Source: Siphlonurus alternatus
Lineage: Eukaryota > Arthropoda > Insecta > Ephemeroptera > Siphlonuridae
Length of the DNA stretch: 64,000 nucleotides
Assembly (NCBI GenBank): GCA_949825025.1
Contig: OX463778.1
Span: forward strand, 16,578,171 to 16,642,170
Direction of reading: 5' to 3'
The number at the start of each line of letters is the position of its first letter. Within the stretch, counting starts at the first letter, position 1. A program made the translations under genes and the position numbers. The notes beneath the pieces are model-generated. The model saw nothing but the letters and a program-made list of their open reading frames with translations. It was not told where the DNA came from and ran no database searches. Below are positions 50,501-62,398 of this stretch, piece after piece.

Positions 50501-53500
50501 AGAAAAAAAAAATTTCAGGGTCTTTTGACCCTGAAGGGTTGAAGGGTCGCAAATTTAAGGGTCACCATTAGAACCGCCATCAAATTTTACCCTAGGTCCA
50601 TCGAAATTTATATGACATTATATTGAAATGCCCCCTTGTCATTTCCCCATAACTTTTATTTATTTTATATACCTCAATATTCTTCATCCTATTAAGAAAG
50701 CAGTAGCAGCGCAATGGTAAGAGTATGATCAACAGTGGTAACCGAAGTACAGCAACGCAGATTTGGGTTAGTAGTTAGATTGGTGACCACTTTTTGTAAA
50801 TTTTACAATCGTAATTGTTACAATTGTAATAAATGCAATTGTAGTTAAATACAATTGTATTAAGGCCTTTACAATTGTAAAAATTACCATTGTAAAAGGA
50901 CCAAAACGCAATGGTATTTTTATGGAGCATACAATTGTGAATTTTACAATTGTAAATTTCCAATAGGGTGATCGGTTTAGCTCGATTCGGTTCGATTTAA
51001 TTAATCGATTTCGAGCTCCTGTGACGTCACAATAACAAAAATCATGGCAGCATGCCTTTTCTGTTTTGGTTTTAAAGTTCGCTAAATGAATTAACATTAA
51101 ACCATGATGTCAGTACTAATAGCAGGTTAAAAGTCTATTAGATACTTGGGATGGCCGCTAGGCAAGCGGGTTGCCGCGCCCACGGCCGTGGCATTCTCAT
51201 AAACCGGCAAACTAAACTAGGGATGTGGTGTTTTTTTCGAATCGAGCGCCTATCGTTAAAAAATGAAGGTCGTAACGCAAAATGGTACTATTTTCTATTC
51301 AAAATGTCTTCCAGGCGTAAACTAAGGTTTGTGATACTGTATGTACACATCTCAAAAATCTAGAGTCAAAAATAATTTTCAATTTTATAAATTGTTTAAC
51401 TGAAGATTAAAATGTTCTCAATTCTATAAATAAATGGTTGATTAAACCCATACTATTTCAAGCATGTTTAGATCCTTCAAGTTCAACTGTACTGTATTGT
51501 ATTTTTTTCCTCAGATGGTAATCGATCTCCAAACAAGAAAGACCGTCAACGTCAAAGATGGACTGACAGAGACGAAGCTGCATTTGGATCTCCCATCGAT
51601 AATGCTGTACTCGAAGAGGAATTTGACTTTGAGAAAAACCTTGCATTATTTGACAAGCAGGTATATTGAAGGAAATTCATGAACAGGACTGTATTGTAAT
51701 ATCATCCTAGCCAAAACTAACTAATTTTACTTTAATTTTTGCTTTTACTACTAGACTAGGTACAGTTGAAAAATAATTATATAATTAGTATTTATCACCA
51801 TTGAATAACCAAGCTTACAAAAGTAGCTATTTTTAATTAAATATTACTTTGCACTTTTACAATATGCTGCCAACAATATTTTTTTCTTGGTTGATAATTT
51901 ATACATTTTATCATGTGGCTTTTGTTTTTATGTGTAGGCTGTGTATCAGAAGATTGTTGCCACTCAAAAACCCGAAGCTGTGCAGCCAAGCCAGCAAAAG
52001 TACCGCCATGATGAGAATGTGATTGAGGCTGCTCCAACGAGGTACCATCAGATCAAGGTTCCATTTCAAGATAGTCCAGAATATGTCACAGGTTTGTTAG
52101 TTCTCTAATTGTTATACTCTGGAAACTATTGATTAATTATGCAATCCATGTTTAAGTTTCAATAGATATGTTTACCAATATTGGTACCTGTTTACGGTAG
52201 ACATAAGTATTTATTTATTTATTTATTTTTTTAAATTGATTGATTATCAAAATCATTGTGTGCCGTTTTTCTTTATTGAGTCAAATATTTTTTTATTATT
52301 TGATGCATTTTTCATCCATTACCTAATTAAGTACATAAAATGAAAAAAAAAAAAAAATACCTCTCTCAATAGATAGTCTCCAGATTAAGAAGATTGCTTT
52401 CCCCTGTATTGAAACGTCCTACAGAACTTTAGTCTATTTTGTGTTGCCATCCCTCATGTTGTTCGCTTGTGCAGATGCTGGCCTGGTGATCCCGAGTATC
52501 TCATTGGCTCTGCGAAACCAACTGTTGGGCCTGGCCGAGCGCCTGAGTCTCTCCTTCGAGCGACAGGCAGAGCTGATGGGCCGTGCAGCTACAGAGACAG
52601 CTCTGCATCTGATGGGGGGTGGGCACAGGTGAGTGATCAAAGCCTGTTGTACATCAATTAAAAATTACGATCAATCCTGATAAATTCCACTTTAGCAAAT
52701 TTTACCAAGCCAAGTCTAAAAATATTATACTGTACACCAAGATTTTTTTTTTTTAACTGATATAGACTGTTTAATTTAAGGATAACAAACCATTAAGGTT
52801 GTCTGTCATACATTATTTAAAAAAAAAGGCTAGGAATAACTAGCAAGGCCTTACCAATAAAAAATGTCACAGCAGGTGAAGATCTTGTCCACCTCTTGCA
52901 ACTCATGAAGCATTTAAATGATGTGAAACGTCTTAGCTCACAAGATTTTCACCTGCCTGCTGTGAGATTTTTTATTGGTAAGGCCTTGCTGGTTTTTCCT
53001 GTCCTTTTCTTTACAGGAGGGGAACCGCTTCAGCTTTTATATTTTTAATGTTTTATAAATAATGTTAAACTAACTGACTTGTGCACCAAAAAAATAGTCA
53101 CCACCCTCCGCCTTCCACCAGTTCAGTAGTTGACATTCAAAAAGCGCGCCAATGAAAATTGCGGCTTATGACATCAAGATCAACGATTGGTTGCACTTGA
53201 CCTATCATGGCGCTTGACGTCATAAGCCCCAATTTTCTTTGCCGCGCTTTTTGAATGTCAACTGCAGAACTGGTGGAAGGCTGAGGATGGTGGCTATTTT
53301 TTTTGGTGCACAAAAGTAAGTTTAGCATTATTTATAAAACAATAAAAATATAAAAGCTGAAGCGGTTCCTCTCCTTTAGATATTAAATATAATACACTGA
53401 ATAATTTAAAAAATGTTAAAAAAGAAACAGTGAAAGTATTTATATTTTCAGATATTCTCAATCTCATTATTATCTTACTCTATCTCACAGGTTGAACCCA

Positions 53501-54254
53501 CACAATGTGCACCAGTGGCCCACGGTGGTGGCTCTGTGTGGAAGTCACCGTAATGGAGTGCTTGGTGCCAACTGTGCTCGCCACCTCGCAAGCCATGGGA
53601 TCCGTGTACTACTGCTCGCCCCAGACTCGGGCACGCCAATCCCACCTGAGCTGTACCGAGAACTGTCCCTCTTCAGACTCACCAAGAACCCCATCCTGAA
53701 GAGTGTCACTGGTGAGAACTTGTCTCATACCTTGGTGGCTAGTGATAATACTGGTGGGGGGCAATTTCTATTTGATGTAAATAGATAAATATTCTATGTG
53801 TTCTTCAAAATAAAATAAAAATGCATATTAAAAAAAATACCCTAAAGGTTTGCTGAATTTGGGATCATCTAAAGTTTGTTGACATTACCAACCTACAAGA
53901 AGTGTTGCTATGCTGTTTTCAGAGCTGCCTGCACATGCTGTGGACCTGATCATCCTGACAGTGGACGACACTCGAGGCCAGGGTCTGGCTCCCAGCTGGC
54001 TTCCGGCCGCCGCAGCCTGGGCCAATGAGAGCCGAGCTCCTGTTCTGGCCATTGACCCTCCCATTCAGGGCTCGGGAGTCAACACCAAGCTGTCATTGGT
54101 CGGAGCTCTGCCACTGGCTCACGGTGCAGCCAACGGCAAGATCTACTTGTGCAACCTGGGCATTCCTGTGAATGTATACGAGGAGGTGGGAATCACATAC
54201 AACTCACCCTTCGGACCAAAGTTTGTCATCCCACTGCACCCCAACAATGCTTGA
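47592..54254 (+). CDS. EDC3: EDC3, enhancer of mRNA decapping 3
   Basis: Seven exons: 47592-47758 (ATG), 47853-48109, 51515-51660, 51938-52091, 52475-52628, 53491-53711, 53923-54254 (stop TGA), chaining in phase to 476 residues (human 508). The N-terminal LSm-like domain (about 1-75) reads WVGFSIIANCGERLGSFRG and AQDIKQLKILE. A Pro/Gln-rich linker leads to the FDF motif EEFDFEKNLALFDK (about 176-190), then KYRHDENVIEAAPTRY, then a YjeF_N Rossmann-like domain (about 240-476) ending FGPKFVIPLH. EDC3 is a P-body scaffold: the LSm domain binds DCP2, the FDF segment binds the DEAD-box helicase DDX6, and YjeF_N dimerises. Intron 2 (3.4 kb) carries two transposons, and intron 5 two adjacent MITEs. 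A poly(A) signal candidate (AATAAA) lies near 54531. Confidence 0.95.
48188..48396. mobile_element. CAGGCGCGGATCCAG MITE with 8-bp duplication
   Basis: Ends CAGGCGCGGATCCAG / CTGGATCCGTGCCTG are 15-bp inverted repeats with one mismatch. They are flanked by GATAATGA (48180-48187) and GATAGTGA (48397-48404), an 8-bp duplication with one change. G and C homopolymers sit just inside the ends. End sequence and duplication length fit a hAT-type MITE. Related copy at 33807-33990. In EDC3 intron 2. Confidence 0.85.
48405..49384. other. EDC3 intron 2, middle part
   Basis: No coding segment or terminal repeats recognised; moderately AT-rich unique-looking sequence. Confidence 0.4.
49385..50968. mobile_element. 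Element with ACAATTGT subterminal arrays (EDC3 intron 2)
   Basis: Inverted ends CCCTATTGGAAATTTACAAT and its exact inverse bound a 1584-bp unit. The left ~300 bp carry about 11 exact ACAATTGT palindromes plus several variants, usually inside TTACAATTGTAA and spaced about 15-25 bp. The right ~170 bp carry about 5 more plus variants. The centre (about 49905-50560) has a second set of palindromes built on GGGTCGACCC or GGGTC...GACCC, about six clusters. No open frame encodes a transposase. The dense subterminal repeats resemble transposase-binding arrays of non-autonomous DNA transposons. A flanking TG on both sides is too short to prove a duplication. Superfamily unknown. Confidence 0.85.
52826..53007. 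mobile_element. MITE in EDC3 intron 5 (first of two)
   Basis: Inverted ends AGCAAGGCCTTACCAATAAA and its inverse extend outward with mismatches to AAGG(A/C)... . Inner arms include CACAGCAGGTGAA / TTCACCTG. About 180 bp in length. Confidence 0.8.
53015..53376. mobile_element. Foldback MITE in EDC3 intron 5 (second of two)
   Basis: Inverted ends AGGAGGGGAACCGCTTCAGC and near-inverse. Arms of about 165 bp include CAAAAAGCGCG and TTATGACATCAAG / CTTGACGTCATAAG, meeting near 53195. Separated from the previous MITE by about 8 bp. Confidence 0.85.
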
Positions 54255-55649
54255 ACCACCAAATTTATTACAAATGGGCAGCTAATATTAAATTTCATTC
54301 AAGAATATTATTTTAAGATGGTCGAGTTAAACAGGAGATTTATGTAGTAGTTATTTAATTAAGCCAAAAAAAAAAATGTTATCAACAAGTTATGTTGATA
54401 AGTTATGCTCTCACTTAATTTATTTATGTGTGATGTTGAGATAAAAATGTTGTCTCTTACTGTTAGGTGTGTTGCATGAAGTGTGAAAAATTCATGTGTG
54501 ATTGCTAATATCCATATATTATATACTTATAATAAAATATACAGTTTGTATTATTGTGACAATACATCTATTGTGTCAAGGCCTTCCAAGGTATGATTTG
54601 TATTACACATGTGTAAGAACTGACTAATTATGACAAAATGTCTATGGTTTATTTCAAATGTAAGTGCAAATTTCATTTTTAGGTGGTAGGTTTGTTCATA
54701 AACCCTGAAATGTGTAGGTTTTCTGCACTCAATTTCATTATGTAGTTACATATTATAAAGTCTGTTGAGTGCAGTAGGTTTTAAGAACAGACCTCTGCCA
54801 TTGGCTTTGATTTCTTGTTGTATCAGCTGTATTAAATCAGGCACTGTTTTGTTGAAATTGTTTCATTAAGAACATGTGGTTAGAGTCCGTTAGAGTATAG
54901 AGCTCTGGTAAATTAAGGTGCCATTAAATCTGTCTGCACTCTTAATACTTGCGAATCTTTTCTTTCAAAGCTTTAAAATGTTTTTATTTTCATCTTAATT
55001 ATATGAGAGTGAGAATTAATTAAAGTATTTTTATATCTGCAAAAAAAAATAATAATAATAATAAAATAAAAATGACCTTAAAAATATTATTTTAGTTGTC
55101 TGAAAATTTGTGTGAAAAATAAATTTATTTATTTGAAAAATATAAAAACTTTTGTTTTGATTTTACTGATACCTATATGACCATAATAATTAAAATAACT
55201 TGATAACCACCTTACATATAATGTAAATATTTAATGTATTCTAAAATATTAAATTGCATTGCATTTTCTCTAATAATATAAAAAATAAAACAGAATGTTC
55301 AAAAGTATTTTAATTATGGTGTTTATTATTTTATTTGTTGATATGCCTCAGATGTTGAAAACATAGGATTAGAGTTAAATGGGGATTGCATAAATGTCCT
55401 TGATTCATTCCTGACAAGTAGATATAATGTACAGAAAATTACAATGCGACTAAAATAATTCATAAATTAAATAACATCTTATAATACACACATACGAAGT
55501 ACGTATTTGAGATAAGATTAAATTTGATTAAAAATAAAATAATATGAAAATGTATTTTCTATATTAACATTTAATAGCCCATAGTTATTAATTATTATAT
55601 TTTATAACATTTTTTTTTTTTTTTATTATTATTATTATTTTATTTTTTT
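54255..55649. other. EDC3 3' UTR and downstream
   Basis: The first ~300 bp are probably 3' UTR, with AATAAA near 54531. Beyond that the DNA is AT-rich with AAT/AATA runs (about 55040-55065) and a T run at 55610-55624. No gene recognised. Confidence 0.5.
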
Positions 55650-56008
55650 ACAGTGATCTGATACACTCCTATATAAGAGCTTACAGCTCACGGCGGGGTT
55701 AATAGGTTGGGAAAGGCCAGTTACGCGTCCCAACATTCGCTGAAGTGATACTGAATGAACCACGGAAAATCTCACAATCAGGATGGACACCTCTACTTTT
55801 TATAAATGCATATATATGGACCAAAGTGATGTCCAAAGCCTGAGGAATCACACACAAAAAGTGCATCACTGCACTGGGTGGAAAGCGAGCTAAATTTACC
55901 CCAGGGAAGGAGCAACATAATTTTTACACTTTTTAATTGAAACGCGCTGTCACCCATCCATCATTTAGGCATCCAAGTACTAGCCACGCTCGATGTAGCT
56001 TAATGATA
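55650..56008 (-). mobile_element. 5S rRNA-derived SINE, copy 2
   Basis: On the minus strand it ends in a partial 5S-like head: at about 55965-56000 the plus strand reads ATCCAAGTACTAGCCACGCT, the inverse of the 5S segment GTTAGTACTTGGAT. The body contains ACCACGGAAAATCTCACAAT followed by CAGGATGG (about 55755-55785), the module also found in the tRNA-headed SINE at 37267-37643. The head is truncated or diverged. Confidence 0.7.
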
Positions 56009-58213
56009 TATATTATCATAGGATTCATAACAATTGAAATAATATGCTCATATTCACATAATTTATATGTTTATGATGCATCCAATCAATCAAATTTTTA
56101 TCTTTAAGAAGTTTATTTTTTGCTGTCAAACATATATATGAAATCGATCGCGTAAAATACAGTATTTTTATTTTTTTACAAGTATAAAATATTTACGTTA
56201 TATAATTAACTATAATAAATGATTACGTAAATAAGAGAAAGGTGCTTGAAACATGTGCAATAAAAACATTAAATATACGAATATAAGATCATGTTAATTC
56301 TAAAAAGAGCTGAGAAGAGGAGAGATTGCACGTTGCGCATGATCTATCGCTCCTAGAACAGCGGCAACCCCTTGTTACTTTCTGTGCGCCTGGTTGCATA
56401 CACTGCACGGCGCGCAGCAAGAAACATGGCTGTTTGTTACCGCGATGGAATCACAGTGATAAAATGTACTAAGAATGAGCTATACCATTAAAATGTATTT
56501 TAAATTAAGCAAATAAATTATGCATTATTAATTAAATTAATATTTATTATTATTTTCTGAAAGGATATAGTAATTTTAGAAGAGTGCCATTGAAATGAAC
56601 ATGACATATATGTTAACAATATAAAATAAAACCATTGAAGAACTAAAGAAATGCATGTAGCAAATAAGCATGCATGAACTATATAATATATATATATATA
56701 TATATATATTATATTATATGCATCACCTGATACTCTGCATGTATACAGTATATTGGAAACTTCGTCATGAATAATATATATATTATAGTTATAATATTTA
56801 TAATAATTATATAGACATGCATCTCAGCATGCAGATTTTAACTTCTTTTTTGTATTATTCAATTTGTAATTTAAGACAAATAGATCTATATTAATTATTT
56901 TAAATAATTATATAGTTTATGCTCTGTGGCATTTTATGTAATTATTTAATATTTTCAATTGTCTTAATTAATAAGTTAATATTAATAATTCTTGCATATA
57001 TAACTTTAAGTTAATAAAACTGTGTAATTATTGATGTAATAATTTACATCTCAAAACATATATACTTATATATAATTATATCTTTGAAAAAATACCTCCT
57101 TTTAAAACATAACACCGAACACGTACATTTATAAGATAATATAATATAGCTGTTTTAACATTTTCAATTAATTGTTATAAGTAAAAGTAAAAACTTCTCT
57201 CGTACCGTCACTCTACACTCTATAATTTATTATAAGTGCGGTGAGCGGGTGCGTTATTGCGGCAAATAAGCAGTATAGCCGGGGCGCCATGTAGTTTGCG
57301 TGTATAAGGTTACGATCGAGATTGCGTGATGTGGCCACTGCTGACGCTTCATTCGGCTGGTTCTTTCGCATATTAAATGCTTCACTGAATTATATATGCC
57401 TCTATCAAACTATATAGTCTATATATTTATTGCTGTACCTGCCGTATATATTACATATATGTGCTATAGAGCGCATGACCAGAAAATTTAAAACTAAATT
57501 ATATGTAATATAATATTAATAATAATTAAAACTTAAAACAAGTAACTCATTAATTATATAACACATGACGTATGTATTGAGTTTTAATTATTTTAACTAT
57601 ATATAATTATAGCTCAACTATAGCTGACATTTAATTTGTTTCCTATAATTCAATGCAGCTTTATACATTTTTATTATTTATAAAGTTAAAAATTATTGTT
57701 AACTTTGAAAAGTTATTACAATAAAAAACGCGCGTAAAATACTGCATAATTTCATATTATACAGTATATATATATGAAAAAAAAAATCCTTTAGACCACG
57801 GTATGTATATACGCTGATAAAACTTACTTGCAGTATTAAATATATATATTATATACCTCGTCCTCGCGTATTATACAAAAAAAGATAAACGAACATTTGG
57901 TATATTTTTATGCTAATTTTTCAGTTTTTAGTTTTGTGTGAGAGATGGCAGCACGACTCGTATAATCGAGATAATTGCGTAAAGTTTCTCCCCGTTATAT
58001 ATTCTGTGCTATAGTATATTTGGGTATAGGAACAGGGTGTATTATATAGTTGGACGAAAAGGGCGCGGCGGTGGTGAAAATTTCCTTGCCATACTGCAGT
58101 GAGATCGAGCAGTCTATATTATAGCGATTCAGTGCGCCTGCGGTCTGCAACGCGGACGAGAGGTAGTACCAGCATGACGATGTGATATATGTTTTATCCG
58201 GCTACCACCAGTT
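56009..58213. other. AT-rich intergenic DNA
   Basis: Very AT-rich with short TA runs (for example 56680-56710). Moderately GC-richer patches occur at 56310-56450 and 57235-57360 but give no coding support. I see no defined element. Confidence 0.5.
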
Positions 58214-58405
58214 ATGAATCAGCCGGACGAAGAAGCTGCTCCCGAGGGACTTGCGGCTGTCCCGCCGGTGTCCCAAGAACGCCGTGGTTCGTCTTCGTCC
58301 ACCACGTCCACCAGCAGCAGGTCGCGAGCTAACTCGTGGTCCAGACGAAGATCCAGCATCCTCTCGTGGAGAAACTCGCTCACGGCGATCAGGGAATATG
58401 GACCA
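58214..58405 (+). CDS. Putative first coding exon of an unidentified gene
   Basis: ATG at 58214 opens 64 codons ending at a consensus donor (GTGAGT, 58406). The peptide is MNQPDEEAAPEGLAAVPPVS, then a Ser/Arg-rich stretch (SSSSTTSTSSRSRANSWSRR, RRSSILSWRNSLTAIREYGP). The segment is GC-rich and codon-biased inside ~25% GC DNA, as the confirmed exons here are. Acidic N terminus and basic Ser/Arg region suggest a cytosolic tail with phosphorylation sites (RRSS, RRGS). I could not find the next exon, and the family is not recognised; the gene probably continues with a long intron, possibly past the window. Confidence 0.55.
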
Positions 58406-59564
58406 GTGAGTTAATTGTGCTGACAAGTCTTAATAATAACAATTATATATAATTAATTAGAATGAAAAGTTATCAAAAAAAATGACTATATTAGTCTCTA
58501 ATATATATAAATACGTATACGGCGTTAAATTGTGCTATACCAAATAAAGGTATTTTTATTTTAAGGCAATATATAATATAATAACATTTAAAATTAAGAT
58601 AGATTGCGATATACAACATGTTATAATAATTAAATAGTAAACAAGTACTTGCTGCAAAAGTTTAAATTTATATTTTTATATAATACATTATAAATTTTAA
58701 TATTAATATGCAAAGTCATGGTTTGTGGTTATTTCTCATAATAAGAATATATAACTATATAATATAAATAACTCAAAATGTCAATAATTATTAGCTTTTT
58801 ATATACTTATTGCTTGATTATTGTATTGGAAGTTATAAATAATGTATTTCCATGAATAATATAAATTATATGTTAATTTGTATTGATTTAAATATTTTAA
58901 ATATTTTCTGTTTTATTTCTTACTTCTGTGCGATCACGATGGCGTGAAATTAAATTATTAATGATTGTTGCGTGCTTTTTCAGATGGCGAAAAAGCACTA
59001 AACAATTATTAAATAACGTTTGTATTGATTGAATAACATATATATAGGATTGAGCTTTAATTATAATATAATTAAGTTTATATGTTATATATATGTATAA
59101 TAACTAAAATTTATCTTTGTATATACACAAAACAAAATGCGCTAAGAAAACTTTGAAATAAATAGCATTTTATGACGTATTTTGATACATTATAAATTTT
59201 ATTTAATCATATAATATAATATCGATCGAAGTTCCGATAGTATAAAAATACGCCATACTACCTTGCAAACTTTTGGGTACATGTTTTACTGCGTATATAT
59301 ACACACTGCATGAACATATTATTACAGTTATTATTTTTTATCATACACGAGTTTCTTTACTTTCTTTTAATCTACGAAGTAAACGTGATAACACAAATTT
59401 ACAACATACCGCAAAAAGACATTTTCATTTATTATATTTAAAATAATAAATTATGAAATACCCTTCTCACGCTATATATAATATATATTATATCCCTTTC
59501 GTCATTTCTATTTAAAAATATTCATTTTTAGATTTAAAATATTTATCAACATCACATAATATAA
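58406..59564. other. AT-rich DNA after the putative exon
   Basis: Extremely AT-rich, with no recognisable coding segment or inverted-repeat element. Confidence 0.5.
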
Positions 59565-59738
59565 ATGGCGTGGCCGTCCGTAAAATTGCGAGGAAAAATT
59601 TACCAGGCAGGCTTAACTTTTATGAAGGTTTTCAGCCTGTATAAACGTCGTGTGTACGGGCCGGCGCATTTCTCGGTCGTCGGGCTTTCTATTATTGACG
59701 CGCTCGGCGGCTTCACGCAGAATAGAATTAGGGTATAG
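59565..59738 (+). other. Short open frame in a GC-richer island
   Basis: A 57-codon frame from ATG 59565 to TAG 59738 starts MAWPSVKLRGKIYQAGLTFM and contains VYGPAHFSVVGLSIIDALGG. It coincides with a CpG-containing island in very AT-rich DNA. There is no recognised domain and no clear splice partner, so it could equally be a non-coding regulatory island. Confidence 0.2.
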
Positions 59739-60098
59739 CACGCGGCTCTGAATTATCAAACACACACCATGTACCATGTATCACAAACATTACACTATAA
59801 TAATTCCATTAAATTTATATAAACTTTAAATTTAATAATTAAACATTTTCTATAGTTTTTTTTATACAATGTCACTACAAATTAACATTAAATATAATTA
59901 ATTCATAATAGTAAAGTTATAATACAAGCCCACTAAAAAGTATTATAGTTAATAGAAAGCTTAATAATATTATATATAGATAATAATTTAATATATAAAG
60001 ATTTATATAATTATATAGGTTATATATTACATTATTTTATAGTGATGTTATATTATACAATTATATAATCATCTATAGTTCAAATTGTGTGATTGTGC

Positions 60099-60181
<83 letters not shown>

Positions 60182-60769
60182 TATATATATGTATAATATA
60201 TATATAATATAATAATATATACTATTACCATGCAGTTAATTTTCAGATATATTCTTTTAGTTATTTATAATTGAGATATAAAATTTAACTCTTATATAAT
60301 TATATAAATTAATTGCTATGCTTTTTTTTATAAATTGACTAAACTGCATTTTTATTTAAAAATAATTACAGATTTTTTATTTTTTATTGAATGACCTAGC
60401 TCCATTATTATTATAAAGAAATCTTTTTGCTTTTTGTGTTAATGTTAACATTCTCGCTTTAGCAATGACGTACGTAACTAAATTTCGTAATACGTACTGG
60501 CTATGAATCACGGACATAATTCACGTGTGGTGTGCATGTTAAGAATATAAGCGCTTACGTCATAGACAATTCCTTTAAAGACAGACTAGTTGTTTAAAAA
60601 ATAAGATATATACATAATTAATATAAGATATATACAACAGATATTTTTGAAAAGTTTTTTAAAATAATATATTCTTAATCTGATAATTTAAATAATTAAT
60701 ATAGATAATTAGCTGTATTAATATACAATTATATATAATATTTATTATTTTTTTTTAATTAAACCCTAT
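59739..60769. repeat. AT-rich DNA with long TA microsatellite
   Basis: A TA run occupies about 60102-60190. The rest is AT-rich with no recognisable gene. Confidence 0.7.
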
Positions 60770-61145
60770 TGGGTACTTCTATTTACTAAATAAATACATG
60801 CTACTTGAAACCCCGAACCTTCCGAAACCCTAACTTGAGCGTTTCGCGGGCTCTTCTGGAACGGAGGCGGCCACGGCCTTGCAAATCCATCCCGGCATTT
60901 GCCTGCGGCTGAGGGAAACGTGGAAACCTCAGCCAGGATGGACGCTACAGCTTTTGTCAATGAACCGGAAGTGCAATGGTCCAAAGCCAGGGGAACCACA
61001 TAGTGGAAAAGCGCAACGTTTTACCCCTGGGTGGGAAACGTGGTTTTTGTTGAAAATGGTCACCCATCCAACTACTAACCACGCACGGCGTTGCTTGACT
61101 TCGGTGATCTGACGAGACCCGGTCAAGCGCACTGCAGCGCGCCAC
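60770..61145 (-). mobile_element. 5S rRNA-derived SINE, copy 3 (best preserved)
   Basis: Read on the minus strand from about 61145: a 5S-like head with TCTCGTCAGATCACCGAAGT, then CAAGCAACGCCGTGCG, then GTGGTTAGTAGTTGGATGGG, closely tracking the internal control region of 5S rRNA. The body contains the module CATCCTGGCTGAGGTTTCCA followed by CGTTTCCC and GCCGGGATGG, shared with the tRNA-headed SINE. The left end (3' of the SINE) is near 60770. It abuts the TA microsatellite at 61147. Confidence 0.8.
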
Positions 61146-61146
61146 A

Positions 61147-61307
<161 letters not shown>

Positions 61308-61899
61308 TTAATTACTATTTATTTATGTCAAAATTAATTGCATATATATATATATGCTGTGATATAATATAATGTACAAAAAATATATGTTACGACGTAA
61401 TCAATATATATATATTAATTAATAGGAATTTAATTTATTTAATTTTTAATAATTAAAATATAATAATGTTATGTTAATTATATATCGTACGTTATACTCA
61501 ATTAATTAATCTATAATACAGATCATATAGCTAGTGTATACATATGTAGCAGTAGTATATATGTAGTCGATATTTAATTTTTTATTGTCATTTTATTGGT
61601 ATATTTTATATTAATATATGAATTTAATTAATTAATTAGTATTATTATATAGCTATAATTAAGTATAATTAAAATACGTCTACGTACACTTCACGTACTA
61701 CAATAATTATTACTTAATTAAATTATTATATTATATAGCGTACTTATTTTTGCTGCTTTGAGTGCATGCAGAGAGTATAATATATTTTATATTTAATATA
61801 TAATATATAAAATATATTAATTAATTATAATTATTATATATTATAGAGATAGAGACTAGACTAGAGAGCGATATATTAATATTTTTTTGTATCGACTTT

Positions 61900-62187
61900 T
61901 TTGAGTGCGTTTGAATTCACGGGCCAGCCCGGGCTGGCCTGGGCTGAAGCGTTTTTTGTCGTCAAGTGGGGCCAGCCCGGCGGCCATTTTTCCTCCTCTC
62001 ATGACGTCACTTCCTGGCTGGCCCAGGCTGACGCGGGCGGACTCTACAGTGCGCCTGAGACCTAGCGGACAGACTGGGAACTAATTATGACGACATTATG
62101 ACGTTTCATACCAGGCGACCAAGGTCACCGCCATTTTACCCAGCCCGGGCCAGCCCGGGCTGGCCCGTGAATTCAAACGCACTCAAA
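61900..62187. mobile_element. GC-rich palindromic MITE
   Basis: Inverted ends TTTGAGTGCGTTTGAATTCA and its inverse, continuing through CGGGCCAGCCCGGGCTGGCC on both sides, about 40 bp per arm. The GC-rich centre contains TGACGTCA (62002-62009), a perfect cAMP-response/bZIP site, and CCGCCATTTT-type sequences on both strands. It ends 131 bp before the putative start codon at 62318. Confidence 0.8.
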
Positions 62188-62317
62188 TGACTCTCGCGGT
62201 TAAAAAGATGAAAACTGGCAACGCTGGAATCGGGAGAGCAGAAATTATTGCCAAGTGCCCAGTCAACGTCGTGAATTCGTGAATGGGAACGTCTTTATGT
62301 AAAACTTAATTTCTTTC

Positions 62318-62398
62318 ATGCGAGAAGAAATCCATATTCCCTTTATGGCTGGCCGAAGTGAATATGGTTATTTTCCACCTCCTGGACGTGAAAACATT
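62318..62398 (+). CDS. Putative first coding exon of an unidentified gene
   Basis: ATG at 62318, preceded by an in-frame stop (62300-62302), opens 27 codons: MREEIHIPFMAGRSEYGYFP then PPGRENI. It ends at a consensus donor GTAAGT (62399). Length, donor and upstream GC-richer segment fit a first exon. There is no recognised domain, and no downstream exon was found before the window end. A short upstream frame starting MKTGNAGIGRAEI (about 62209) could be a uORF in its leader. Confidence 0.4.
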
